Shown here in pieces: positions 23,859-34,900 of a stretch of 64,000 bases of DNA (position 1 is the first letter of the stretch; each line of letters starts with the position of its first letter). Below the pieces are notes generated by a model. That model saw only the letters and a program-made list of their open reading frames with translations. It was not told the DNA's origin and did not search any database. The DNA lies in contig DASTWZ010000031.1 in NCBI GenBank assembly GCA_035765635.1, positions 1-64,000 on the forward strand, read 5' to 3'. The translations under genes were made by a program, and so were the position numbers. This stretch comes from EW11 sp035765635. GTDB taxonomy: Bacteria > Verrucomicrobiota > Verrucomicrobiia > Opitutales > Opitutaceae.

Positions 23859-26800
23859 TCACTCCGCCGCCTGGCTGAAGATTAGCTTTGCGGCAGGCTG
23901 TGCGATGTCGCTCGTGGTCGTGGCGCCGGAGGGCCAGCGGATTTTAGCGCGCTTCGGCACAACGCCGTCTTTGTATCCAAAAAAACATACGGCGCTCGAC
24001 TGCGAATAATATCCAGCGCCGGCATGGATTTCCTCGGTCCTTGCGGCCCCGTCGGAAAACTCCAGCGTGACGCGCGCGCCGATCGCGGCGGCATTCGATT
24101 TTTCGCCGCGCAACACCACGGCGATCGAATGCCGGCCGGCGACGTCCTTGTTTCGAAACGCCAGCGCCGCGTTGTTGTTTCGCGTCACGAGAAAATCCGG
24201 CCAGCCATCGTCATCGAGATCCAGCATGCTCAGCGCCTTGGCGTCACCGGTGACGACGAGATTGCTTTCCGCCGGAGGGACCGCGGCAAAATCCCCGTGC
24301 CCATCGCCGCGCAACAACTGACTCACGCCGCCATCGAAGCGCCCGATCTGCGGTATCGGCGCGAACGAATTCTGCACCACATAGATGTCCGCGTTTCCAT
24401 CGCCATCGAAATCACCCGCGGCGATTCCAAACACCGGCGCGATTTGCGCCATGCGCGGCAGCGACGCGAAACGATAAGTCCCATCCGCCTGACTGAGAAA
24501 AACGCCGCTGCGAAATTCCGTGGCCACGAAACGCTCCGCGGCCGCGAGCTTCTTTTCGCCGACAATTTCCGGCAGCGAAGCGCGGGCAAAATCATCGGTC
24601 TTGGGATAGCGTTTCGCGACCGATTTCACGGCAATGCTGACCTGCTTGCGATTTCGCCAAGGCACAATGCGGTCTCCATCGTGTTTCGCCTCGAGGATCT
24701 GCGGACCCGACGAGCCATCGCCGAAGTCACCATAATAAATCAGCGCCGGCTGTGTCGCCGACGCGCGATACGGTGTATTCAAACCGACATTACCGACGAC
24801 GAAATCTGGCTTCCCATCGCCGTTGAAATCGGCGGTCGCAATGCCGCTCCACCAACCCGTTCCCGCCGCCGCGAATCCGCTCTGCTCGCTCGAGTCGACC
24901 AAACGTTTCCCTTGGTCATTGTGGAAATATTTCACACCGCCCCACTCGAGCGTAAGCACCAGATCCTGCCAGCCATCGCCATCGACATCGCTCCAAACGA
25001 CGCCGGTCACCATGCCAATTTCGCGCAACGCAGGCGCGATCAAATCGGTCACATCTTCGAGGTGATTTCCCCGACCGGCCAACAACACGCTTCGCGCCGG
25101 CAGCGGATAATCACCCGTGACCAGCCGCCCTCCCAGGAACACGTCCAAGTGGCCATCACGATCGAAGTCTGCCGCGGCCGCGGCGCCGACATTCAGCGAA
25201 ATTTGCGGCAGTACGCCGGCATCGGCCGGAGCCAGGCCGTTGCCGCGATTCAATAAAAGCACGGGCTGATAGTCCGGCGTTCCATCCGGCAAACTCGCGC
25301 CACCACGTGTAACCAAAATATCACTACGTCCATCTCCGTCCGCATCGAACACGAGCACCGGACCATCGTTCACCGTCGCTGTCGCCGAGAACAAAGGCAG
25401 CGGCGCGGTGAATTTATTTGCACCGGTTTTGATCAAGAGCCGCGCGACATCGAGCGTCGTTCCGCCAAAAATCACATCGTCCTCTCCGTCACCCGTGACG
25501 TCGCCCACCGCCAGCGCGGGTCCGCGACGATTGTGACGGAAAGGCAGCAGTCGCTGCTGCGCCGTTTCATCCACCGCTTCTTCGCGCGCCGTGATTCCGA
25601 GCGATGCTTGCGCCGATATCTCGGTAAACTGTCCTGCCGCCGAACGCGCGCCCGCCGGTCTGGCCGCCGCAACCGGGGCAATTTCTCCCTCGGGCTCGGT
25701 GAGCGTCAGGCGACGATCTACATCCAGGTTGTCCAGCTCCTGCTTTTTGCCGCTCGGCCACTCGACCGTGAGGCGGCGCACTTTCGTTTGTTGGCCGAGC
25801 CCAAAATGCACCGCCGGCTCGGAACTCGACAGATATCCGCGCGCCAGCACCAGCGGCCGCACTTGAACGCCTGCATCGGTTTCGATTTTGACCACCGCAC
25901 CGACGCCAAACTTGTTCGATGTCGTGCCTCGCAGATCGACGATCAGGCTGTGGCCGTCGCGTCCGTCATTTCGCAGCACCGTCACCCCACTCTCATAGCT
26001 GGCGTAAACCAAATCGAGATCGCCGTCGCCATCGAGGTCCCCAAACGCCGCGCCGAAACCAACTCCAGTTTGATCGAGCCCCCACGCGCTGCCGACCTCC
26101 TTGAACTGCAGGTCTCCAAGATTCTGATACGCGAGATGCCGCTCGGCGAGCAGCGGACTATTGCGCAAGAGCCGCACGCGCTCCGTCGCGCTTTCCGCCG
26201 TCATCATTTTCGCCAGCAAATCCGCATTCGTCTCTTCTCGAACCATGCCGTTCGTCACGTATAGATCGAGACGCCCGTCATTGTCCAAATCCTCGAACCG
26301 CGCCGCCCACGTCCAATCGGTCGCCGCAAGTCCGGCCATCTTTGCCGCCTCCTGCATCACGCCCGTGTCGGTGTTGAGGAAAAGCGCATTCCAGAGCTGC
26401 TGCGGCGCGATCCGATCGTCGGATGTCGTGGTGCGCTCGCGCTCATTCGCCATCGTGCGCTGATCTTTTTCATGCGTCGTGGCGGCCATGTCCGTCACGA
26501 AGAAATCGACGAGTCCGTCATTGTTCACGTCTCCGAGATCTGCGCCCATCGACGAGTGCGGCGTGTGCGGCACGACGCGGTCGAGGGTGTTCGTAAACGT
26601 GCCGTCTCCATTATTGTGATACAGCGTATCCGGCGCGGCGAAGTCGTTTGCCACGTAGAGATCCGGCCACCCGTCATTGTCATAATCCCACCAGGTCGCC
26701 GAATGGCCCTGCGTTTCGCCGGAAATCCCGGCCCGATCCGTGACGTTGGTGAACGTCCCATTCCGGTTGTTGTGAAATAAATAATCTCGTTCCCCGTTGG

Positions 26801-27476
26801 GACGCCCGGTGGCGTCGCGCAAATTCGTCTGGATGTAAACGTCCAGAAAACCATCGCGGTCGTAATCGCAGAATGCCGCCATTCCGCACGCATCCACCAC
26901 ATCGAGACCGAAAGCGTGCGCGCTTTCCGCGAACGTGCCATTGCCCTGATTTATATAGAGAAGATTCGGCGCCTCGAAACGACAGACGTACAGGTCGAGC
27001 AGTCCATCATTGTTGATGTCGGCGAAGGTCACGCCCTGTTTCCACGCGCCGCTCGGCCCGGCGACGCCGGCCTTGTCCGTGACGTTTTCGAATTTCCAGT
27101 TTCCCAAATTGCGAAACAAGGCGTTCGGCCCCGTCTTATTGACGACGAAAATGTCCGGCTTCCCGTCGTTGTCGTAGTCGCCAATGGCTACGCCGCTGCC
27201 AATCGCGCCGACGGTGAACTCGAGATATTTTTCGTTCCACATCCGCGGATCATCGAAGCGGTTTTCCGTCACGACGCCGGTCTGGGCCGACGGCAGACGT
27301 GTGAACATCGTGGCTCCCGCCGGGCCGCTTCGCGGCGCGAAATCATGCGCGGCGATTGGAGTGTTGTCCGCTCGCGCCCCGAGCGACGTGCCGGCGAAAA
27401 CCATGGCCACGGCACAACAGAATTCGGCAAACGCACAAAACAGACGACGCTGGGGAAAACGCACGACGTGGAGCAT
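23859..27476 (-). CDS. Exported FG-GAP/VCBS double-propeller protein with two ASPIC/UnbV domains (copy A)
   Basis: A 1205-residue protein from the ATG at 27476, which begins a signal peptide ending near 'GARA'. I count 14 D-x-D/N-x-D-G-x-x-D calcium-loop motifs, from 'DYDNDGKPD' to 'DLDDDGWPD'. After the seventh comes an ASPIC/UnbV domain ('GVGAVVKIETDAGVQVR', 'ARGYLSSSEPAVHFGLG'), and after the fourteenth a second, diverged one ('AGAGYYSQSSAVCFFGYKDG'). The plan is thus twice seven blades plus ASPIC. It is 45-50% similar by eye to copy B at 31.9 kb with the same layout. Such proteins are extracellular or periplasmic with unknown function (CRTAC1-like). The longer frame to 27620 would overlap the divergent gene. 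Confidence 0.88.
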   Translation of the reverse strand: MLHVVRFPQRRLFCAFAEFCCAVAMVFAGTSLGARADNTPIAAHDFAPRSGPAGATMFTRLPSAQTGVVTENRFDDPRMWNEKYLEFTVGAIGSGVAIGDYDNDGKPDIFVVNKTGPNALFRNLGNWKFENVTDKAGVAGPSGAWKQGVTFADINNDGLLDLYVCRFEAPNLLYINQGNGTFAESAHAFGLDVVDACGMAAFCDYDRDGFLDVYIQTNLRDATGRPNGERDYLFHNNRNGTFTNVTDRAGISGETQGHSATWWDYDNDGWPDLYVANDFAAPDTLYHNNGDGTFTNTLDRVVPHTPHSSMGADLGDVNNDGLVDFFVTDMAATTHEKDQRTMANERERTTTSDDRIAPQQLWNALFLNTDTGVMQEAAKMAGLAATDWTWAARFEDLDNDGRLDLYVTNGMVREETNADLLAKMMTAESATERVRLLRNSPLLAERHLAYQNLGDLQFKEVGSAWGLDQTGVGFGAAFGDLDGDGDLDLVYASYESGVTVLRNDGRDGHSLIVDLRGTTSNKFGVGAVVKIETDAGVQVRPLVLARGYLSSSEPAVHFGLGQQTKVRRLTVEWPSGKKQELDNLDVDRRLTLTEPEGEIAPVAAARPAGARSAAGQFTEISAQASLGITAREEAVDETAQQRLLPFRHNRRGPALAVGDVTGDGEDDVIFGGTTLDVARLLIKTGANKFTAPLPLFSATATVNDGPVLVFDADGDGRSDILVTRGGASLPDGTPDYQPVLLLNRGNGLAPADAGVLPQISLNVGAAAAADFDRDGHLDVFLGGRLVTGDYPLPARSVLLAGRGNHLEDVTDLIAPALREIGMVTGVVWSDVDGDGWQDLVLTLEWGGVKYFHNDQGKRLVDSSEQSGFAAAGTGWWSGIATADFNGDGKPDFVVGNVGLNTPYRASATQPALIYYGDFGDGSSGPQILEAKHDGDRIVPWRNRKQVSIAVKSVAKRYPKTDDFARASLPEIVGEKKLAAAERFVATEFRSGVFLSQADGTYRFASLPRMAQIAPVFGIAAGDFDGDGNADIYVVQNSFAPIPQIGRFDGGVSQLLRGDGHGDFAAVPPAESNLVVTGDAKALSMLDLDDDGWPDFLVTRNNNAALAFRNKDVAGRHSIAVVLRGEKSNAAAIGARVTLEFSDGAARTEEIHAGAGYYSQSSAVCFFGYKDGVVPKRAKIRWPSGATTTSDIAQPAAKLIFSQAAE

Positions 27477-27601
27477 CGGATCGACGATGTGGGCCTCTGG
27501 CCAAATTGCGACAAACAGTTGTTCCATTCCGCGGCGGATTCTTCTCTCATTCCAGCGTGTCTCCGCCCCTTCCGAATTCAGCTTCGGCGCCCAGCTTCGA
27601 C

Positions 27602-30079
27602 GTGCATCGACGGTCCTCACGGCTTGCCTGGCTTGTGTTCGCCTGTGTCGCGATTACCGCGCTTGTTTTCGTTGTAAGGGGAAACCGGATACGCGCCGGC
27701 CGCGTGCAGTATGTATCGAATCTGAATGAATGGTCGGTGCAAACACCCGAGGCCGCCCCTGCTTCGCCCACGGGTTATCGCGATGGTTTGCGGCGCGCGA
27801 TCGTGCCGTCGCACAACAACGAAAGCTATCAGTGGATGCAGCAAACGCAGCAGATGTTCGCCCAGAGCGACTGGCGCGTGCGCCGCGTCGACTATGAAAA
27901 CGCGCCGAATGGCCGTGAGGTGCACGAATCGTCGCCGTATCGCTGGTGGCTCGGGCTCGTTGCGAAAATCGATCAGTCACTCTCGGGCCGATCCATAGGA
28001 CGTGCCGTCGAGCGCGCCGCGCTTTTCGCCGATCCCGCTCTCCATCTCCTGCTACTTTTGAGCGCGGCCGCGTTTGTCGCGTGGCGTTTTGGGCCGATCG
28101 CCGCGACACTGATGGCAGTTGGAATCACAGCGCTTTTTCCTTTCGCCGGCGGCTTTATTCCAGGCGCGCCGACCCAAGCAACGCTCGTTCAATTCGCGAC
28201 GCTTTGGAGTCTGCTGCTTTTGCTGGCCGGCATGATTTCTCGACGCAGCGGCAGCCGTCGCACACTCTGGTTTGCCGCGTCGGGCGGCGCCGCCGGTTTT
28301 TGTCTATGGTTGAGCGTGCCCCACGCGCTGCCACTGATCGCAGGCACAGCGCTGGCCGCACCCGTCGCGGCCTTTCTCGGGCGGCGCGCAAAAGAAAACT
28401 CCAGCGCCTCGCCCATCGCTTCCGCTGAAGATGAGGCGCGCGAGCAGTCTGCCTGGCGGGCTTGGTCATACGCCGGCGCCGCTGTAAGTCTTTTTGGATA
28501 CGCTCTGGAATATTTGCCGGGACCGATCGTCCTGCGATTGGAAGTCAATCACCCGCTTTATGCGCTGGCCTGGCTCGGCCTCGGCGAATTGATCCAGCGC
28601 CTCAGCGACTGGCTTGGCGGGCGCAAAAGCACATGGTCAGTGAAAGCGATCCCCGCCGTCGCCCTCGCGTTGGCCGTGATCGCGGCGCTGCCGATTTTCT
28701 TCGTTCGATCCGACGCTCATCTTTTCGCCTCGGCTGGAATTTCGGAAACGCGCCTCAACCTTCTCAGCGGAATTGCAGCCGCAAATCTCCCGGCGTGGAT
28801 CGGCCGGGACGGACTCAAGGGCGCCGCTGCATTCACGCTCCTTCCGCTCGTCGCTGCTGTCGTCGCAATCTTCGTGCTCGTGTGGACGCGCAATCGCGAC
28901 CTGCGCGCCAGCTTGGCGGTCAACCTTGGCATTGTAGTGCTTTGCTCAATACAAGCGTGGTTTCATCTCTGGTCTTGGAATCTGGTCGATGCCGCCCTGC
29001 TCGCTCTGCTCGTTCCGCTGAGTCTCGCGCTGGTCGATTCGATCAAGCCGGTCATCGCGCGCAGCGCGGCGCTGCTGGCGCTCGGCGTGATAATCTCGCT
29101 CGGCGTCTCTCTCCTTTGGGCCAAGGCTCCGTCTTCCGATGCGGCTTCGCTCAGCGATTTCGAAGGCGATTCGTATATCGAACGCGACCTCGCTCATTGG
29201 CTCGCGGAGCATTTCTCTCCCGCCGAAACGATCGTCCTGAGCCCGCCAAATCTCACGACGACGCTCGCATTTCACGGCGGCTTGCGCGGCCTCGGCACCT
29301 TCAACTGGGAAAACGATCAGGGAAACACCGCCGCGATCCGCGTCGTGAGCGCATCGTCGACCGAGGAGGCTGCTGCGCTGATCGGCAGCCGGGGCATCAC
29401 TCATATTGTGATCCCGTCATGGGACACCGCGCTCGATGATTACGCTTCACTCGGGTTGCGCACACCCGTTGGCTCGAACCGCTTCGCCAGTTCCTTCATT
29501 GGCCAACTACATCGCTGGGAACTGCCAGCGTGGCTCCGCCCGATTCCATATCCGCTGCCGCCTAACGCCGGAGTTGAGCGAAAGGTTGTCATTCTTCAAG
29601 TGGTCGAAGAACAGGCGCCTGCCGTCGCTATGAGTCGTCAGGCCGAATACTTCGTTGAAATGCAGCAGCTCGACCAAGCCGCGGCCATGATTCCGGGACT
29701 GCGGCATTATCCCGGAGATCTGTCCGCGTTGAGTGCGATCGCCTACATCGAAGCCGCCCAAGGAGACACCGCTGCATCCAGCGCGACCGTAACGAAAATG
29801 CTGCCCTTCGTCGGTCGGCAGTCCCGCCGTCCGATGCCCTTCGATCGCCGACTGAGTCTAGCCGTTCTCCTGGCTCAACAAAAACAGGACGCTCTTGCCG
29901 AAGAGCAGACCAAACGCCTCCTCGCCGAAGCCGACGAAGCGAAACTGCGCTCGGTCACCACTCTCTCGCTCTACCGTTTTCACATCCTCTGCAAACGCTA
30001 CAACCTGCACCTCACGGACCCCAAGCTGAGCGAGCTCGCTCGCCGCCTTCTGCGTCCGGACCTGCAGGCTAGGCTGTAG
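27602..30079 (+). CDS. Polytopic membrane protein resembling STT3/GT-C glycosyltransferases, with TPR-like C-terminus
   Basis: An 825-residue protein (GTG at 27602 chosen; upstream GTG codons are possible). One N-terminal helix is followed by a soluble segment containing 'YDYENAP'-type sequence ('RVDYENAPNGREVHESSPYRWW'), which recalls the first luminal loop of STT3 oligosaccharyltransferases, where an acidic pair precedes 'H-W-x-P'. About ten further transmembrane helices occupy residues 145-540. A soluble region follows, ending in helical repeats ('AEYFVEMQQLDQAAAMI') that resemble the TPR proteins nearby. Glycosyltransferase activity is only suggested. It is divergent from copy A with about 125 bases between starts, so the two may be co-regulated. 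Confidence 0.7.
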   Translation: MHRRSSRLAWLVFACVAITALVFVVRGNRIRAGRVQYVSNLNEWSVQTPEAAPASPTGYRDGLRRAIVPSHNNESYQWMQQTQQMFAQSDWRVRRVDYENAPNGREVHESSPYRWWLGLVAKIDQSLSGRSIGRAVERAALFADPALHLLLLLSAAAFVAWRFGPIAATLMAVGITALFPFAGGFIPGAPTQATLVQFATLWSLLLLLAGMISRRSGSRRTLWFAASGGAAGFCLWLSVPHALPLIAGTALAAPVAAFLGRRAKENSSASPIASAEDEAREQSAWRAWSYAGAAVSLFGYALEYLPGPIVLRLEVNHPLYALAWLGLGELIQRLSDWLGGRKSTWSVKAIPAVALALAVIAALPIFFVRSDAHLFASAGISETRLNLLSGIAAANLPAWIGRDGLKGAAAFTLLPLVAAVVAIFVLVWTRNRDLRASLAVNLGIVVLCSIQAWFHLWSWNLVDAALLALLVPLSLALVDSIKPVIARSAALLALGVIISLGVSLLWAKAPSSDAASLSDFEGDSYIERDLAHWLAEHFSPAETIVLSPPNLTTTLAFHGGLRGLGTFNWENDQGNTAAIRVVSASSTEEAAALIGSRGITHIVIPSWDTALDDYASLGLRTPVGSNRFASSFIGQLHRWELPAWLRPIPYPLPPNAGVERKVVILQVVEEQAPAVAMSRQAEYFVEMQQLDQAAAMIPGLRHYPGDLSALSAIAYIEAAQGDTAASSATVTKMLPFVGRQSRRPMPFDRRLSLAVLLAQQKQDALAEEQTKRLLAEADEAKLRSVTTLSLYRFHILCKRYNLHLTDPKLSELARRLLRPDLQARL

Positions 30080-30113
30080 AAATTTTCGCGAGAGGACGAG
30101 CCAGCCTCTGTGG

Positions 30114-30282
30114 GTAGGGCGAGACCTCCGGGCGAGCCGTCACGTTGGATCCGCGTCTGGTTTTAAGCATAAAAGGACGGCCTCCTAGGTAGGGCGAAGC
30201 CTCCAGGCGAGCCGCAAACGCTTGGTCTAACCTCTAGGATGAGCCACGGCAAACGCGGCTCGCCTGGAGGCTTCGCCCTACC
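30114..30282. repeat. Palindromic repeat with perfect 28-base arms
   Basis: The sequences at 30188-30215 and 30255-30282 are perfect inverted copies over 28 bases (ends GGTAGGGCG and GAGCCGC). They enclose a 39-base loop with TAACCTCTAGGATGAGCCAC. A partial third arm (GGTAGGGCGAGACCTCCGGG) begins at 30114. The plan and loop match the inner part of the repeat near 23.6-23.75 kb, so this is a dispersed family. It fills the gap between two convergent genes. Confidence 0.9.
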
Positions 30283-30350
30283 CCCTGAGGCAATTCGTTT
30301 GGCCCACGTCAGACGCAGTCCGAGAGCCGACAGCAGCTTGGCCTTCCGCG

Positions 30351-31799
30351 TCAGGGCGCGGCGCCGAAGCGCTGCTGAAACAATGCCGAAATCTCGCGCA
30401 CATCTTCCGGTCGCGTGCGGGTTTGCTGGCGCAGCCGATCGATCCATTGCCTCGCCTCGCGTTCATTTCCTGCATCGATCGTGAACCGCGCCAGAGTCAG
30501 CAAAGCCATGGGATGGTCCGGTTGCACGCGCAGCACGTCCTGCATCGCAGCGATTCCGTGGGCAGTGTCTCCAAGATATAGATACGCGATTCCGATCTGG
30601 ACCAAGGCATCGGGCTCATTCGGCCGCAGTCGTTTCGCTTCGTTGAATTCCGCCAGGGCAGCTTTCGCGTCTCCATCGGCCAAGAGTTGCCGGCCATGTT
30701 CGAGCCGCAGCGTCGGCGAGTTCGGGCAATGCGACAAGCCAGCCAGCACGACGCGTTTCATCTCCGCCGAATCGTGCGCGGCCGAGGCGAGCTTGAAGAG
30801 GCCGATCCAGTTTTCCGAATCATCCGGCGCGAGCGCGGTCGCCTTGTCCAATTGCTCGCGCGCGCCGCCGATATTGCCCTGGTCCAAAAGAAGCCGACCT
30901 AATTCGCGATGGGCCGCGGGATCGTTCGGCGCGAGAGTGAGCGCGCGTTGCAACGCGCGCTGTGCCCCGGCGACATTGCTTCCGCTCTCCATCGTCGCTG
31001 CGGCAACGCGCAGCTTGTACGGATCGTAGCAATCTTCGAGCAAGGCGTCGGCCCACGCATCGGGAATGTCCTGGTAGCGCTGGCCCTTGGCCGCTTCCCT
31101 CTGCGCGCTCGCCGCCGCGGCTGTGTCGCCGCGCTTCTCCGCCAAACTCGCGAGCAACTGCCACGCCGCGCTAAAATTCGGATCGGCCTGCACGGCCTTC
31201 GTTAGATTTTCTTCGGCCTGCGACCAAAGCTGCTTCTCCATTTCGCAGCGGGCCAAGCCGAGCCGCGCATAAGTGCTGCGCGGGTCGTGACTCAGAACGT
31301 CCCGATAAGTTTGCTGCGCCTCGTCGACCCGATTCAGCTTGAGCAACGCATCCGCCAAACGGATACGAGCTGGCAAATAGTCCGGCGCTCTCCGCAAAAC
31401 GGAAACCCAGAGCGGCACCGCCTCCTCCAGCTGACCAAACCCGGCGAGCACGGTGGCTCGCAAATGCGGCCAGCGCGGTTCCTCCGGTTCCAGTTGGCTC
31501 AATCGTTCGTAGCATTTGGCCGCGGCCTCGGCGTACCCATTGGCGTCATACAAACGGCTCAACGTCTGCAATGCGCCGAGTGGATCCGCACCGTGGCGGG
31601 CCTCCTCCTCAGCCTGCGCCACCCTCGCCTTCAATTCCGGTCGCGCGCGGTCGAGCGGTGGACGGCGGGGCAATCCCGAAACGATGAGGGATCGCTGTTC
31701 CGCACTTCGCCAGGCGCGATAGCCAAGGAATCCAGCCGCGGCGACCAGGGCCAAAACGATGAGGACGATCCACAACTTTGAACGAGAGCCGCGACCCAT
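30351..31799 (-). CDS. Membrane-anchored TPR protein (paralogue 1)
   Basis: A 482-residue protein from the ATG at 31799. An N-terminal transmembrane helix ('LWIVLIVLALVAAAGFLGY') is followed by about ten TPR-like repeats, e.g. 'AAKCYERLSQLEPEEPRW' and 'NEAKRLRPNEPDALVQIGIA'. Near residue 245 is the motif 'IPDAWADALLEDCYDPYKLRV', of which related forms occur in the other two TPR paralogues of this island. It is likely anchored in the inner membrane with repeats outside the cytoplasm, acting as a scaffold. The 106-base region shared with the divergent FG-GAP copy B contains a 9-base inverted repeat. Confidence 0.85.
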   Translation of the reverse strand: MGRGSRSKLWIVLIVLALVAAAGFLGYRAWRSAEQRSLIVSGLPRRPPLDRARPELKARVAQAEEEARHGADPLGALQTLSRLYDANGYAEAAAKCYERLSQLEPEEPRWPHLRATVLAGFGQLEEAVPLWVSVLRRAPDYLPARIRLADALLKLNRVDEAQQTYRDVLSHDPRSTYARLGLARCEMEKQLWSQAEENLTKAVQADPNFSAAWQLLASLAEKRGDTAAAASAQREAAKGQRYQDIPDAWADALLEDCYDPYKLRVAAATMESGSNVAGAQRALQRALTLAPNDPAAHRELGRLLLDQGNIGGAREQLDKATALAPDDSENWIGLFKLASAAHDSAEMKRVVLAGLSHCPNSPTLRLEHGRQLLADGDAKAALAEFNEAKRLRPNEPDALVQIGIAYLYLGDTAHGIAAMQDVLRVQPDHPMALLTLARFTIDAGNEREARQWIDRLRQQTRTRPEDVREISALFQQRFGAAP

Positions 31800-31853
31800 T
31801 TTCCACCGATGTTTCAGAGGACACTCCGCACCCGCGAACAAATTTTGAAAAAT

Positions 31854-31880
31854 AGCGTTCAATTGGCAGGTTTGAACGCT
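31854..31880. promoter_or_regulatory. Inverted repeat in the divergent promoter region of TPR paralogue 1 and FG-GAP copy B
   Basis: AGCGTTCAA (31854-31862) and TTGAACGCT (31872-31880) are perfectly complementary with a 9-base spacer. They lie midway between two divergent starts, so they are a plausible operator for both genes. No regulator can be assigned. Confidence 0.45.
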
Positions 31881-31905
31881 TCAATCGCCCTCAACCATCG
31901 CTCGC

Positions 31906-34900
31906 GTGATCCCCTCACAACGACGCTCCCGGCGCACCTTCTTCAGTCCGTCTCTTTCGCTGGCGCTTGTCGCCGGCTTCATGACAGCCACGGCCGCCTC
32001 GCACGCCGCCGACCAGGACATTCAATCCGCTCCGCTCGCCGCGCGTTCAGGGCCGCGCGGCACAACAATGTTTACCACTTTGCCGCCGGATCGCACTGGC
32101 ATCATTTCGGAGAACCGCTACGCCGATCCGAAAATGTGGGGAGACCTGTATTCAGAATTTGCTTACGGCTCTCTCGGCTCTGGCGTGGCGATCGGTGATT
32201 TCGACGGCGATGGGCGGCCGGACATTTTGATCGTCAACAAATCGGACGCCTGCCGCCTCTACAGAAATCTGGGCGATTTTCATTTCGAGGACGTCACGGA
32301 AAAATCCGGACTGAAGGATCCGAACGACGCTTGGAAGCAAGGCGGGACCTTCGTCGATGTGAACAACGACGGACGGCTCGACATCTATATTTGCCGTTTC
32401 AATGCGCCCAATCTGCTCTTTCTCAATCAAGGCAACGGCACCTTCGTCGAACACGCCCGGGAAGCAGGACTCGCGGTTTCGGACGCCTGCGTGATGGCGT
32501 CCTTCTGCGACTACGATCGCGACGGCGCGCTCGACGTCTATATCACGACCAACCTGCTCGACCAACAAACGCGCCCTCAAGGTCAGAAGGATCATCTCTT
32601 CCATAATCACGGCGACGGCACCTTCGCCGAAGTGACGACCGAAGCCGGCATCTACGGAGAGAAGCAGAGCCACTCGGCCACCTGGTGGGATTTCAACAAC
32701 GACGGCTGGCCCGACCTCTACGTGGCGAATGATTTCAACGCGCCCGATCAGATGTATCGAAATAATGGAGACGGCACCTTCAGCGACATGCTGAGCAAGA
32801 CCGCGCCGCACGTGCCGTACTTCTCGATGGGCTCGGATTTCGGCGACGTGAACAACGACGGACTGATCGATTTCTTCGTCGCCGACATGCTGCCAACAGA
32901 TCGGGAAAGAAACATGCGCAGCATGCTGAACACGCGCGCCTTCATCGCCCGTGACCTGGCCAGTCCCGACGCCGCACCCCAGTACATGCAGAACGCGCTG
33001 CTACTGAACACCGGCACCTCGCGCTTGGAGGAAGCCGCCTACCTCGCGGGACTCGCTGCGACCGATTGGACTTGGTCGGTTCGATTCGAAGACCTAGACG
33101 AGGACGGGCGACTCGATCTGCATGTGACGAATGGCACCGTGCGCGACTTCTTCGACTCCGACTTGAACGTCAAGAAGGCGCTTGTCCCACCAGATGAGGC
33201 TGACCGCATGGTCAAAGCGGCCGGGCCCCTGCGCGAAAAGCATCTCGCCTTTCGCAATCTCGGGGACCTCCGGTTTCAAGACGTCAGTTCCGATTGGGGA
33301 TTGAATCAAGAGGGCATAAGTTTCGGAGCCGCGTTTGGCGACCTCGACGGCGACGGGGATCTTGATCTGGTTTATATTAACTACCAGGGCGAGCCGACGG
33401 TTTGTCGCAACGATACGACTGGCTCTCATCACGTTATCGTGGAACTCCACGGCACTCGCTCGAATCGTTTTGGGATCGGTGCAGAGATCCATATTGAGAC
33501 AAAAAGTGGTCCACAAGTGCGCGTGCTCGCCAGCGCTCGTGGCTATCTTTCAAGCAGTGAGCCGATCGCCCACTTCGGTTTGGGTGACGCAGAATCTATC
33601 GAAAAGCTTCGCGTGATTTGGCCTAGTGGACACGAGCAGGTTTTCGACAATCTCGCCGCGGACCGGCGCTACACGATTACGGAACCATCCTTGGCGCCGC
33701 CCGCCCAGAAACCGGCGCAACGCGAAGCGCCGCCCCTCCGCGACGCGCAATTTGAGGAGGTGTCGCAGACATCAGGCCTGCGTTTCGCTTCGAAGGAGAC
33801 CCTTTTCGATGAAATGTCGTCGCAACGGCTTTTGCCCTTTCGACATCAAGCTTTCGGCCCGGGCATCGCGATTGGCGATGTCGACGGCGATGGCTCGGAT
33901 GATGTCCTCGTAGGCGCGGCGGCCGGCGATTCTGCGCAGCTTTTCTTGAATCAAGGAGGGGGTCAATTCGCCGCCAGTGCAAACGGGACGGTGAACAAAA
34001 TACAAACGGTCGCCGATGCGGCGCCCCTGATTGCGGACTTTGATCGGGATGGAAATCCGGACATCCTCTTGGTCAAAGGCGGAGTAAATCTCCCAGCGGA
34101 AAACGTCGGCTACCAGCCCAGACTGCTCCTCGGGCGTGGCGTCGGCGCGTTTGAAGAAGCCGCCCCCGAAGCCCTGCCGAAACTTCCGATCAGCGCCGGT
34201 CCCGCAATCGCGGCAGACTTCGATCGAGACGGTCAACTCGATCTGTTTATCGGCGGGCGCATCGTACCAGGCGCCTATCCCACCGCGGCGCGCAGTGCCT
34301 TGCTCGCAAATCGAGATGGAAAGTTCGTCGACGTGACCTCGGAACTGGCTCCCGCTTTGGCCAATATCGGGATGGTGACATCTGCGCTATGGTCGGATGT
34401 GGACCAAGACGGCTGGCTTGACCTGATTGTCGCTCTGGAATGGGGCGGCGTGCGCGTCTGGCGAAACATCGAGGGCAAGCACTTTGAAGAGGCGAGCGAC
34501 AGACTCGGCTTCACGAGCGCTGGCACAGGTTGGTGGATGTCTCTTGCCGCCGGCGATTTCAACGGCGATGGGCGGATCGACTACGCAATCGGTAATGCCG
34601 GTTTGAATACACGCTATCGCGCGACGCCCGAAAAACCGGCGTTGATCCTATACGGTGATATGGATGGATCCGGGAGGGACACCATCGTCGAAGCGGAATC
34701 CATTGGGGACCACTTGATGCCGCTCCGTGGGCGCAACCAGCTCGGCGCGGCTTTTCCGGCTTTGGTCAGAAAAAATCCGTCGTTCACGACCTATTCGACC
34801 ACGACGCTCGAAGAGATTTTCCCGAAAGAACGAATTGACGCCGCGACCCGATTCTCGGCGACAGAATTGCGCAGCGGCGTTTTGCTCAGTCAAGCCGACG

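Noticed and set aside
24024..25256. 410-codon plus-strand open frame
   Set aside because: Antisense to FG-GAP copy A; repetitive Arg/Ile/His composition comes from the reverse of the calcium-loop repeats.
23688..30247. attC-like motifs at 23688-23709 and 30226-30247 as integron sites
   Set aside because: They sit in the loops of a dispersed palindromic repeat and have no adjacent cassette-like genes, so repeat-family identity explains them better.
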